NCBI GenBank assembly: GCA_028687205.1
Contig: JAQUAP010000001.1
Coordinates: 7,509-71,508, forward strand
Reading direction: 5' to 3'
Source of the DNA: Candidatus Omnitrophota bacterium
GTDB lineage: Bacteria > Omnitrophota > Gorgyraeia > Gygaellales > Profunditerraquicolaceae
Length of the DNA stretch: 64,000 nt
Shown in pieces: positions 62,201 through 64,000 of this stretch (its first letter is position 1; every line of letters starts with the position of its first letter). The notes beneath the pieces were generated by a model, which saw only the letters and a program-made list of their open reading frames with translations, was not told where the DNA came from and made no database searches. The position numbers were made by a program, and so were the translations under genes.

Positions 62201-63984
62201 CTTGCGTTGCCGATTTGTCAAAGCGTTTAGTCAGCAGGATAAATGAGAAATATGGATTCTTGGGATCTTCCAGCCCGGTGGGAGCTTATGTAACCACCTC
62301 CCTTAAAGAAGTTAGAATCTCCGAACAAATAAGCAAAGAAATAACCGCATATCTTAATGGCGTAAAAGAACGCTTAGAATCTGATTTTAATAATGCGCAA
62401 TATTCTGCCTTACAGAAAGATGTACTCAAATTGGTTGAAGAAGTGAGAGGAAGATGGCTTGAGAAAGGCGCAGACGAAGAAACTTATAAGATCTTATCTT
62501 TTACCTTTGCCAAGGGCGGCGTGCATAAAGAAATTGATGTAGCAAATAAGGGCGCTGCGTTGATTGGACGGATAGATTTACTGTCGTTAGGAATCAAGCC
62601 AGATAAACAACATATAGAAATAGAAAGAATCTTTAAAGAAGTGCGGAGGGTTATTAGGGATATTTCAGAGATTGTGGCTTATCCTGGCCCTATTCCTGTC
62701 GCGAGATTAGGAGGCGGAGAAGCCGGGATTTATTACGAAGCACTAGACCCTGTCTTCATTGCCGAAAAAATACTTAAAGAATCAATCACCGCCTCCAGCC
62801 CGGTTAAAACAATCGCAGAGCTTGAGGCAGAAATTGAAGCGTTAAAGGCGGAAAATGCTGCATTAAGAAGGATAAACCGCATTGACCCATTGACTAAGTT
62901 GCATAACAGGAGAGATTTTGACGATGTCCTTAAAGGGATGATGAAGAATGCCGACAGGAACCCGGGCAGGCGCCTGCTCTTTGTGTTGATAGACATTGAC
63001 TTCTTCGGCATAGTTAACAAGATATTCGGCCATGATGCCGGCGACGTAGTGTTGAAGTCATTCGCCAGGACGATTAAGAATAAGATAAGGCCGGCAGTTG
63101 ATTATGTGGCCCGTTATGGCGGCGAAGAGTTCGCGCTCTTATTGAACGGCGTAGATGCAGAAACGGCAAAAGCGAGAATAATCGGCAGATGCGCTGAGGC
63201 AGTGAAGAAATTGGAACTTCCGGAGTTAGAGGTTAGCCTTGAGGCAGGCGTGCTTAAAAACAAGATAGCCAATGTTGCCGGCGCGGACAGGACAAAAATG
63301 CATTTTGCCGTTATTCATCAGTTATTTACCCAAGGGTTAATCGACGAAACAGGTAAAGATAAACTAAGCAGGCTGCCTCTTGAGGAATTGCCTTACCAGG
63401 AGCTTAAAAAATGGGGCATCACCTTTAGCGCAGGCGTAGCTTTATATCAAAAAGGTATGTCCGGCGCAGAATTATTGCGCAGAGCCGATAAAGAGGCATT
63501 ATCTAAGGCTAAGATAAACAGGAATAGCATAGAGATTTTTGCGGAGAACAAAGCTGTATCCAGCCCGGTTAAGAATTTGAAGGAAGACTTAAAATCTGAC
63601 AGCAGATTTATCCGCATTAGGGCTATCAATAATATAAGAGACAAAAATTTAGTCTCTGCTTTTGTTGATGACCTGCTTGCCTTGATTCAAGAGTCGGAAG
63701 AAAAGGACAGATATAATTTAATTTATAAAGAGGGCAGAGAGTGGTATCACACCAAGATGTTTGCGATACAGGCGCTTGCCCAGCTGGACGTAAGACAGGT
63801 CGAGCCTAAGAAATTAGGGGAAATTTTACGTGTTATTAACGGCCCATACGGGCTTATGAGCGAGGCGGGTTGCGTAAGAGTAATGGCAAAAGGCGCTGCT
63901 CAGCTATTGGCTGAAGCCAGAAAGGGCGTATCCAGCCCGATTAGAGGAATGGAGTTTAGAAGGATATTGTATGCGACGCGCTAG
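41203..63984 (+). CDS. Giant multidomain membrane-associated protein (7,593 residues)
   Basis: One uninterrupted 22.8-kb frame. Residues 28-50 are a hydrophobic signal/anchor (IRVVAFIVAAVFLPEQVAQA). Residues 130-265 resemble a C39-like papain-fold peptidase (Cys136, His229). Long repetitive stretches follow: Gly/Ala-rich to about 750, then beta-rich segments to about 2,800, then a region with many hydrophobic helices (about 2,830-4,300). An HELVH metallopeptidase motif lies at 4511-4515. From 4,910 on, SSP[V/A/L/I] tags separate modules: coiled coil, LysM-like (KKGDTLWKHF), TPR-like, lysozyme-like, two HEAT-like units and GGDEF. Giant ORFs are known from Omnitrophota. Function unknown; an envelope or predatory-contact role is inference. 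Expression is under the c-di-GMP riboswitch. Confidence 0.85.
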   Translation: MIKPKAHTEDRVVSKKESKEGFKSSFKTWIRVVAFIVAAVFLPEQVAQAVEYDWRVLWHKPAIGLPSNNAFSPDYLKNVQNINVPQAVRSILKDIANKPIISIKISDNLTIELDKPLKMSNQRIDELFNWLVGKPCGSKALYDLLMYQGLSPQGTVPDSLEQDIAVFALTVDILNDVLKPEGNPKVIKNSLYALAKASEFFGLKLYPVKIDSLQETTPAPFIAHLNGDHYVLITKISGDKIYFLDEHKEEFLPLEKFLQDFSGYALVQGLSPKGTVPLNDAEAKKILGARSNKKGYADISSLFEEPSSSDLLLGAGITIAACAAASYLGPAMSGGTATWNTGSAVASFGQGMFYSQIGQAATNIGVRNLGMNATTAGIFGTATIGALTGGTSAYAQGATGFSGIGQGALNGALLGAAKAGASVFAYDMLKDTSFFKNNPYIGRQFANLAGSAIGYTAFMGTMGALSGTALDTGYKMKVYAADGQSYKWESPQTLSQGVGMALDSMKGSLVQQGVGLAVEYAASEGWLGGTLQKHPGYSRLLGEPLGGFAGANAGSLTTYQSVMNGLLSGGVSIGLTALGGNYDEITGKNSLGMTRMQMSTLNWAGTALAYAGTGALIADTDKASIFKTAFVKRLEGLSTNYLTFGGTSPLSTGGGRGWSEVQYIEKISQLAGISDFKANADYAMKKAGYTDWNKFVEDGRLSSLMPSISYSLVNYAQSSLHYAAVNNLVDTVGYSKTAADLFGIPHSKIIEQEFNNEKHAWLAPIQPNKTGPIVGENYFSGLKGSDIRIRMEDGETVLLSLRAGLRDPLNTKVKEGDNELLFSKEQISLAGIKDKRKDGMGEIKIVGERSDFLQGALEEISANAEGDLAIFAKQDISKTDYYKGSYTFQYRKDEPTILDVYTSGKVTQKDYWFNDEKQVNVGRMYVYADNPIKAKENKDYLDYAAFLSRADGKYPVDALGYRKLSNGQIEVTAVSLGEGKNKAASSPLPKTMGDLLSGLNKTGESRVGAKVLFKKDDTGVTVEGKITRIQEKTLPPQNSTLPDFTPQKVIEVTIYTGKEYVSVTADQGQDIPFTVIKKEETGVTSKNLPSAVELSLKGSGAITGEKVNLDGLKEIKISLALNPNTLFESSTRGIPGMEAAWSRQLSFIGKAEDGQLVVSTPSIGIQAYKQLSEQMHQKVFEKAKEDLSPKDAINKNLEVKLTAVDKEGETVSLAVKGDYALNYYPNNNQVQEEWKQYGGRPEGLTPDLLTTYRIPSDIEDFSLPVVFFKVKELSSKTGKILTEDMGLADAQAIAAKNPAEARKFLRIETIQGSVIEPAAQERVELWKSIGPTLKESAGEVTREGDTLINLANLFASQYAVIKAKNDGDIRRQDTIIQKDEKGNAQVTSVDLRYAGQELLLWKDGLIGRSQDTADEATNILAPKFKEGSRLAVESFDQAGKSVGNPLIAYTSDLNEASTFIRSGIKSTDLNREKIENFLKKENSLITFNDAQVNEVLGTYGKSGRIVDAIVEVASKTKPGLEENVKKGDIRAQVIQELKNQLATEYTTIFDFENESTPYWAVTPKAATKGTQDSAKVKDSANPPVSGTIFITQSGGSVKRLSDAFNEYSGRIQISQTDLQPQVFSPGAHWALPVDKEGTVKDETKFMFDKASWLSAKGTQGGFTIGLDNLPYGWADKTVSRIEKQDIRWGVNASASLEQFMASVSRSLASKLNSLGQAGGVEKLREAIGEELTFKDRDGKTIDIKFNEGELEKCFDGTRLNKTALSVLLFAKANQAKVDFKELKIEGLGTSVIEKDFLWGVNGLKETYGEFGNTGKLSNAKIKLHAIVVGQDDKKTEIKSPALLKDMEVSFLDEKGRISASTKSPVVYFSTPIGEGDSPADRNDSTLMLSQLAEGAHGFTIFTPVAGENGKVEALDLGIKAISPQQLSGTIGILDLTKVHLAGRYIVGEGGAYFNDSNIFGKWKPGAKINYVRTENGWRPDYGKQDIAGLVKTVLNMPVLATQNKQAVGDQAIGDKESSQVYFLELLKEGAVLDYKYNEKAGQGSFVPASKEFDSNFAVLTQAFYKHDGDWKEAEVITKPRWNEKLGSFVVSIDTKGQEIIFYNRNPLNQQSDENGAKKKQVNFDKTRKNVNTKDYQTEATSEERIEQIRDKNDKLLGTLDEGYGKIGFSMNMAGDLSSIVGLPGTHLTVKNSAEDQLILEGENSKGGKTELKLWNNKDFDYYVDEKYGVFAKDANFSEKGVINSDTVSGRFNRYGQKTYMVNGEEAMVVIENGKNKLVSKRVFIENNIEKPLRELEELNKTRKDQSLGGLLEKTRESLGKGDLEGASKFLNRAVITEQLGTLSPDKQKEISKKFGLTVKGDKIEVSDKTDFNGLGKMLERIKLTALFDILSTEAEASISKDPALKAYFNNGRLDREKFINTKSDAATKALVSKVQKTLIQENGLDAASQLVIVNGRYYLRDNKNKELLDLKTNMKYKINEDGTVSGTTTINGGDIRMKDGKPWIENINGANIAVTTKGMYLLLGPGENPVRLYFDRDTNVFGGKLRLVINEPDKDGLISYGLSFEYKGVSYRPKNLYFSDKGKAVVLVLAPAAREFTFEEASVGIMTTTMVQDTEALILDLRAGSPKPLTASYTENVSFANGITQRRTIDNKGIEKVILMTPEGKFERMTAIAQGIYSYRSNETDKKEQWRYYNNSGAEVPVKDISKALVDTALTSVGQMKENQQARVDPRKFLDSLIDGINRDIDFAVIDSNTGKVEQLKLDALSEKPEALAQAVNELCLRRRYGVATLEQFYKELQQIVYNPSYGISNRYIFSRIVDDAWTYREIGGYGTGTALTIGGTIGAYMTGGLSLKATASGLAILGTTAALSSAAFYYGATGEFIGAKAMAEDAALGMFPGLGGLGRTLKTFRQVATLSKVVELASVGKYGAMLNSALYNTNNAIYGINGEVAPLSQKVIAAGYSLAPGVLNAGSRAARYFALTDTAGVAIGTGLYSAATLGTSEITARLSGTSLDWGDRAFIAGTSLIPGAARLGALNTSSSNFLFATLRSPATQFWANYNLGLGYTNAIALNQNVDLTTLAKTAGYSLLLTYSMLGGAQGISKGLTTLRNVPAFSQNLSPAKSLIFSTATGAGVGIVANRAVTGEWFGDSWGWYAAGGALAGAGAYGTGRALSSALTPALKDFKFGFNSGLNGQYTSGLGGTSESMGVRAGLAVKKVGDFAARDLSTKAVFVASTATGTGVGIVANRAVTGEWFGDNWGWYAAGGALAGAGTYASAKGASRLMQTETGQKWLAGLDRAKYRTQETIRSTSSALNDLAKPAVTGFKTEMAGYKKILSQSVSATGEVIGINQPMTFLAGSTAGAIIDYTAGDKRANLKPAAAGALGRILINPGRGILSAASGAANYWRIDNNLGSNLDKIKATERFVLNKAMRDNIGGIPSGMLSFAFYTADSYMQAYSESYTVRAITHTALHPLQVIKDIFTSIDLTTKTINSLSSGIPKDKWVEVGMFLGGMIGASKGYSNLGSRLATEAKASSFTSFMANTHTSAASLVYLNAAFTFLPLITDGGAGDPQAWFKQLYYGAYNMDQSAQGAMTMALAWNVLRAGLGRLRQTGAGQAVDKLVNNHLEHATPAVKYGLPLAMTVGGAELYALNKDKQDDLQANYLAHTGLVIAGIGAMLLANKIEKSSAYRWLREEGKQMPQPNALGLEAAEKTTAKTRTEKIFGTHSSRLYGKEWVKTELKYNIRWGGIGAIAGLVGAASSGKIKDWHDRIEYLVLGAIGGMAILRNLPALVKTGARVGVKGTEITGAGALTYGAKKMTFDPLAGWIEGELGYRNDFNFTRATTPHLFRAGDTQDDLVYALSMGVVGLGIAKVSTTAIKAYREKGAAGLEKPEGVINKGFLTKAEQHLMRSGQDLEPFLQSWSKDWGKNVLSSVGTMAVGYGLYNWGKEGEARNKDLSTLWKYAGVAMVGMGLLKTVGILGGDLNLRAIANLRGKNQAIAGAMATAAGAGLFLWGSSDDLKDAQLAGLDLGKIIQVSGGALAAVGALNMFAGVRGMRLQGKNLEAAVNNSALSRYAGNSLATAKGIIWDFGARGTTVNLFTVIAPLFGVIAATSWFTQKYISSSSYSKLEKTILDYTAGAFLNNDIKKGPLSINTYSDIVGGKGEKWAEAKGLWAKLSILGLLADRAYTASLFGTDANAKVKGDFKSMADAVSKLGSSGRIWNALDKSNVSFSAALALLYPVAEPFFSNIKPGNFGYKFQAVGKAMEDVFGGAAIAGISPRAAAQASSPLRILNMITTGTIEETVTEQAIQMILNITPLGPVLGPQAVEVIQEIASPFGNAHMNYIPSRAMAKNYVNGNLQRVQGLIDKVDAKLAKPDANTDILNHQLGRLNTTKRFYENIAGNLDLANGSAEGVIGAMLPLLQSKINSLGSVGLAAIRNNLGAMDAVEFKAKGLYSLVNQDTKDIVTAQASSDGKTVDVDAAQNLNFNIDASGRLSIRPNVVGHYNIGGGAHELVHLFVDKNRSNEKIAPLVRQIQSSLGYKTVGSVPLEISEWGPNEMLTQYFSMLFLAKYIANHKLDYSTDSSASSIQDLVERTLNRRFDDLGQAMASVNAMAQPDLLAPKVASDDFMAHVIDFVQWKNGNRVEVNYEAKVGQLKSMLQEKGIHLEQAGSAEFKKAGIYLNADGNTTEAGQGGDITVQINRDVQDKGAAYEAYVLYHETAQALREQIGNQDTVLKEFGSVREQFQKTQDKKAVQALDDFMDYLKTYDSVLKDYVVGLVEAGKEAKVSLEDLTSIKARIQASFHYDNEDNAAVISGLDKLISGLQEGGQEVTVADIRKLARQSVNPEYHRAIEFWGHTAPLLYTPELAKSIIGKNKALKRLADSIQKYPLLADFLRKQNEALGMPKIATSSPARDAGIKSRILAAALAALTAGTTAKSSSPVDSSSPAERTQPMALPVAAATAAQVALGSLVNTNFTQQVIVPGSSPVIPAGVTLSALLPNTPFAKNLIIAGYNSDTAPPAGAIAHNFISNVVPASSSVIEKLTGSQIVSPEETSGSTRVNSKTANSGVFVPTESSSPAINKDKLIELTELLLKEAPRLTGQIKSRGRQNIDRLAQKRIAVFAAKHGVTAEKAGEIIDYLAAYEEMLGELKTIQDDNKKQIRLNGESKEVDISIEDLFSRPEIQKVVNRINDRDLGDMNEERIRKIFDIAEEVLAVLITTVPEAEELFNKKFAEQFTDTYIKEAITDIGKRMERMEDNQKTQGKAIETQGKAIETQGKAIETQGKAIETQGKAIKGIDTRLGEVQRAQEQFRADVNARFIVIEAAQVEVNEIIVAINNCIAGALRNFKVKQGVWRIREEYKRLGKKFTILEVKRIINNVAAQLDLLTERVRIFGASEKEIADLPENIRKDSIVLISEGDKLHAVPIKAMVLKKDEKEDYYFYAQENNVQGGTVLNNRRIYLSELVRLNGKIVIISYEEYKDSFKYEFSDQEIAQLKGEVEGTGIGGGAGTGQGGAGAGAGAGGSPLGGGNAGAGTDDDKYDTAGSPMLDTHDIKPYNIPEVNMTIDPASYRATADLAPPVAALALNPAINTLTEELFVIEKGDKAYAGKTLEEAYDKAYGLETEEKPVRKASIFSWVNEHPKAVSLALAGLAFGLVYVGGPLLNNIGNAWAADLQTEPVAPQTVDSFAVKKGDTLWKHFRADWKKAYDANPQIHGRLGEKIGPQYPDTKQIVIIYPNEKIKKPAVGPVQKAEEKVTAKPETKLKPEETLAQPPAGQEVISKEDAVKGKSVISHIKEFFNNNKATVSFALGLIITGILVRVFWPKITKLWNSYRETAAKKARESAAREEQERLAKEAEAKKAVEERARLEREAAERLVAENAKKAAEEKAKEIKDYLGYSESGYEVTAKEEVYPEATTGNQEGQILADKEPSSIKDNIALGDRYYSEGRYSEALRAYQIAEEALLNLKSGFDRIQLNTENCCEEELKANGATKNEINKLNGKLVRVEVMVSKCYSKLGDQKKAVEVLNSAKLINPTVFKQILAQEEATSSPLNQIPVVPAAVTIVRNATITSASLNRLAAVIAYVRSLKNNRADLERVFSALETKATATGRNIHNILAPPSLRAAASVGSSPVEVYSNTNGGGQNEKLTAGIRRGIKDVRDAILNRGISGKTLKSGPGKPGRPWYLGADCYARIKAFLQENRLHSLSERVILLIRAPPYLLLYRANTVVIAAVRNSLLPVLSNTKSITNNLINLTLTKLLTLSVAGVLAAYVVVWVAQEPSSREMTPLVATLTTIIIGGALCVLSMSMKSESTTSLTLPRTGLRLLQPARMTATLGSFLSMILPVPSTLVMDVQIAGRKLSGLIASLLGQRSATQGAMGSRSTKSTQNTTNLAWAGLNVPALAGAVSSSPVSNIEKTIGRFIILPLLVIGILWGGYRLVDFTFGKTSSLVHEWALSQKQNLGYKAYNLLTGKEIPFDEIAVTNTLVILGKGAKVSSDDIYYGRCIYFIFIDNGGKAVAVLHAPGSKDLVECLADTMENAKGLLEKNGVKVYGAIAITGYVTRENERAIAMLPKNLKLFTKETGQHTTEVIVYADGKNISVIGLGPIYQGPISGFIQQPSSSPVEVTRREALKLLLGILVIASQASGIIGCANKSKDIAPEELLAKLKSVVPEGIIKKAAQAWGVEPELLAAIVMEEVEYTQNLNLASYILKEYIQPTFIKFGINGTFGIARTALPDTLNDTFWKNIQTYGESLKIRTQGKRSFEELMEVVKVARERRNLKSVRSAETALLYDVFSVPEFNVFISAYWISIKLRLNGSNRALSKEEKAIMRYKGIVNAGQRLERTKFFYYWLKEKQVLATSSSPVGAYVTTHATSSPVEEAAVEAIKNLESPEITDRRRAFKTMTDNPWLIEEWLTVECIEALVKVIQDDENAEVTRGNKLMKKYNTHEQEGINWYHVKHSAIYLLATYLLEPIAIEKLGLEKFIYLLSVIEGECGAKSRAPCVADLSKRLVSRINEKYGFLGSSSPVGAYVTTSLKEVRISEQISKEITAYLNGVKERLESDFNNAQYSALQKDVLKLVEEVRGRWLEKGADEETYKILSFTFAKGGVHKEIDVANKGAALIGRIDLLSLGIKPDKQHIEIERIFKEVRRVIRDISEIVAYPGPIPVARLGGGEAGIYYEALDPVFIAEKILKESITASSPVKTIAELEAEIEALKAENAALRRINRIDPLTKLHNRRDFDDVLKGMMKNADRNPGRRLLFVLIDIDFFGIVNKIFGHDAGDVVLKSFARTIKNKIRPAVDYVARYGGEEFALLLNGVDAETAKARIIGRCAEAVKKLELPELEVSLEAGVLKNKIANVAGADRTKMHFAVIHQLFTQGLIDETGKDKLSRLPLEELPYQELKKWGITFSAGVALYQKGMSGAELLRRADKEALSKAKINRNSIEIFAENKAVSSPVKNLKEDLKSDSRFIRIRAINNIRDKNLVSAFVDDLLALIQESEEKDRYNLIYKEGREWYHTKMFAIQALAQLDVRQVEPKKLGEILRVINGPYGLMSEAGCVRVMAKGAAQLLAEARKGVSSPIRGMEFRRILYATR
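41581..42030 (+). other. C39-like peptidase domain of the giant protein
   Basis: KPCGSKALYDLL places Cys136 at the expected nucleophile position, and HLNGDHYVLITKISGDKIYF gives His229 in the usual C39 layout, followed by LDEHKEEFL. Known C39 domains cut leader peptides after GG or act as degenerate binding domains. Two REP-derived peptides, QGLSPQGTVP and QGLSPKGTVP, sit inside and just behind the domain. Confidence 0.6.
41644..41674. repeat. REP-like element translated in frame (copy 1)
   Basis: CAGGGACTGTCCCC followed by GCA and GGGGACTGTCCCTG, a near-perfect palindrome, encodes QGLSPQGTVP within the C39-like domain, shortly after Cys136. It resembles the GGGGAC REP family of the window. 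Confidence 0.75.
42004..42034. repeat. REP-like element translated in frame (copy 2)
   Basis: The same palindrome with GAA in the centre encodes QGLSPKGTVP, 360 bp after copy 1 and in the same frame and orientation. It lies at the C-terminal border of the C39-like domain. Confidence 0.75.
50578..51019 (+). repeat. Internal duplication in the giant gene
   Basis: About 121 bp at 50578-50698 recur at 50899-51019 (offset 321 bp, 107 codons) with few differences, encoding VGIVANRAVTGEWFGD and WGWYAAGGALAGAG. The low divergence suggests a recent duplication or gene conversion within the membrane region. Confidence 0.85.
54721..54900 (+). other. HExxH metallopeptidase-like motif of the giant protein
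   Basis: GGGAHELVHLFVDK places His4511, Glu4512 and His4515 as a zincin HExxH motif. Glu4557 in WGPNEMLTQYF is a candidate third ligand, 46 residues on. The position, shortly before the first run of SSP tags, is suggestive for a processing role, which is inference. Confidence 0.55.
56981..57084 (+). repeat. Five tandem 21-bp repeats
   Basis: The unit AAACACAAGGAAAAGCTATA plus G occurs five times with almost no change and encodes the heptad (K/E)TQGKAI. It extends a predicted coiled coil (IGKRMERMEDNQ before it, GIDTRLGEVQRAQEQ after it). Copy number can change without a frameshift, so the stalk length may vary between strains. Confidence 0.9.
59633..59782 (+). CDS. Nested small ORF 1 inside the giant frame
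   Basis: In the +1-shifted frame relative to the giant ORF, ATG 59633 follows GGAGGAGGG (59620-59628) and encodes 49 residues: MKNLLQEFEEELKMLETQYL, then IEELAERRLRAVQVSLEDRG and ILEPTATQE. It is a well-formed charged helix. It starts 35 nt after an SSPV tag. It matches no family I recognise. Confidence 0.5.
   Translation: MKNLLQEFEEELKMLETQYLIEELAERRLRAVQVSLEDRGILEPTATQE
60102..60371 (+). CDS. Nested small ORF 2 inside the giant frame
   Basis: In the third frame, ATG 60102 follows GGAGGT (60091-60096) with ideal spacing and encodes 89 residues of balanced composition: MCPINVNEIRIDHIVDFTKD, FAAARQNDGHLRIFLINDLT, GTVYTRNGRADSWEEVIGAN, CELIRAKISDARGYGVPVYK. Over the same stretch the giant frame reads as low-complexity Ser/Thr/Leu-rich sequence. 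The ORF ends 49 nt before an SSPV tag. It looks like the genuine coding frame here. Function unknown. Confidence 0.6.
   Translation: MCPINVNEIRIDHIVDFTKDRTTFAAARQNDGHLRIFLINDLTGTVYTRNGRADSWEEVIGANCELIRAKISDARGYGVPVYKVNAEHN
61057..61779 (+). other. Lysozyme-like module with internal Tat/lipobox signal
   Basis: After SSPV the frame reads TRREALKLLLGILVIASQAS and then GIIGC: a twin-arginine start (Arg6626-Arg6627), hydrophobic core and lipobox Cys6649, all 6,600 residues into the protein. The domain behind it (AAQAWGVEPELLAAIVMEE, NGTFGIAR) resembles lytic transglycosylase SLT folds with a candidate catalytic Glu. It looks like a former stand-alone exported lipoprotein. Confidence 0.55.
62806..63558 (+). 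other. GGDEF (diguanylate cyclase) module of the giant protein
   Basis: After SSPV and a short coiled coil (TIAELEAEIEALKAENAALR) comes a GGDEF domain: DPLTKLHNRRDFD, FVLIDIDFFGIVNKIFGHD and ARYGGEEFALLLNG with an intact GGEEF at residues 7306-7310, then ITFSAGVALYQKG. An insert of about 50 residues (residues about 7340-7390) precedes the last motif. No inhibitory RxxD is visible five residues before GGEEF. Confidence 0.85.
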
Positions 63985-64000
63985 GGCATATTTATTGCGG
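63971..64000 (+). CDS. Start of a downstream ORF (partial)
   Basis: ATG at 63971 opens a frame that is still open at the window edge (MRRARAYLLR). AAGGA (63960-63964) gives a good Shine-Dalgarno sequence, and the start overlaps the end of the giant ORF by 14 nt. Too short to identify. Confidence 0.4.
   Translation, partial: MRRARAYLLR

Larger units (their letters stand above)
59344..63942 (+). repeat. SSP[V/L/I] tag array separating C-terminal modules
   Basis: SSPV-type tags lie at 59344, 59587, 60421, 61057, 61780, 61819, 62269, 62794, 63559 and 63931, with five more at 55930-56439. Six are exactly TCCAGCCCGGT at DNA level (60421, 61780, 61819, 62269, 62794, 63559). At 61780 and 62269 the repeat extends to SSPVGAYVTT. 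Each tag falls at a module border. Confidence 0.85.

Overview
The window comes from a bacterial genome of moderate GC content with short intergenic gaps, most likely a member of the candidate phylum Omnitrophota. This placement is an inference. It rests on a giant membrane-rich ORF carrying repeated SSPV tags, a Tad/Flp pilus locus with many class-III-like pilins, and REP/RAYT repeats. No rRNA or phylogenetic marker was compared. Recognisable sigma-70 type promoters (TTGACA-like and TATAAT-like boxes, 16-17 bp apart) occur at seven places, and at least two genes appear to be leaderless.

Layout. 1-10,000 holds housekeeping genes in overlapping order: the end of rny, ymdB, a GH39-like secreted protein, xseA-xseB-dxs, a four-subunit 2-oxoacid:ferredoxin oxidoreductase and gltX. 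10,000-17,800 holds a B12-binding/radical SAM protein, tRNA-Gln, a possible small island with a Fic protein, a GT39-like membrane protein, a PAS histidine kinase, a response regulator and tRNA-Leu. 17,800-21,500 is a minus-strand signalling operon (FIST sensor, histidine kinase, receiver-GGDDF protein) facing tRNA-Glu. 21,600-38,600 is a Tad-type pilus locus: PpiC lipoprotein, CpaB, a secretin with a TonB-like C-terminus, a CpaE-CpaF fusion, DUF192, a transposase-derived coiled-coil protein, about ten small pilin-like genes behind a structured leader, TadG-like, TadB, and TadC broken by a frameshift. 38,570-40,750 is a RAYT gene with REP palindromes and an OprB-like porin that lacks a normal start codon. 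40,880-63,984 is a 7,593-residue ORF behind a strong promoter and a cyclic-di-GMP-I riboswitch with an intrinsic terminator.

How it may work together. Two diguanylate-cyclase-type domains lie in the window: the minus-strand response regulator (GGDDF) and a GGEEF domain near the C-terminus of the giant ORF. The giant ORF sits behind a c-di-GMP-sensing RNA, so the second messenger probably controls the giant surface or envelope protein. The giant protein may in turn feed back on the signal. The pilin operon also has a promoter, a foldable leader and a terminator, so it may be under a related attenuation control whose ligand I could not identify.

The most unusual part is the last 8 kb of the giant ORF. 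Distinct modules are strung together and separated by SSP[V/A/L/I] tags: a lysozyme-like domain with its own twin-arginine/lipobox signal, paired HEAT-like modules and a GGDEF domain. The DNA of these tags is itself conserved (TCCAGCCCGGT). Two small ORFs with strong Shine-Dalgarno sequences are nested there in other frames. This looks like accretion of formerly separate genes into one reading frame, possibly processed later as a polyprotein.
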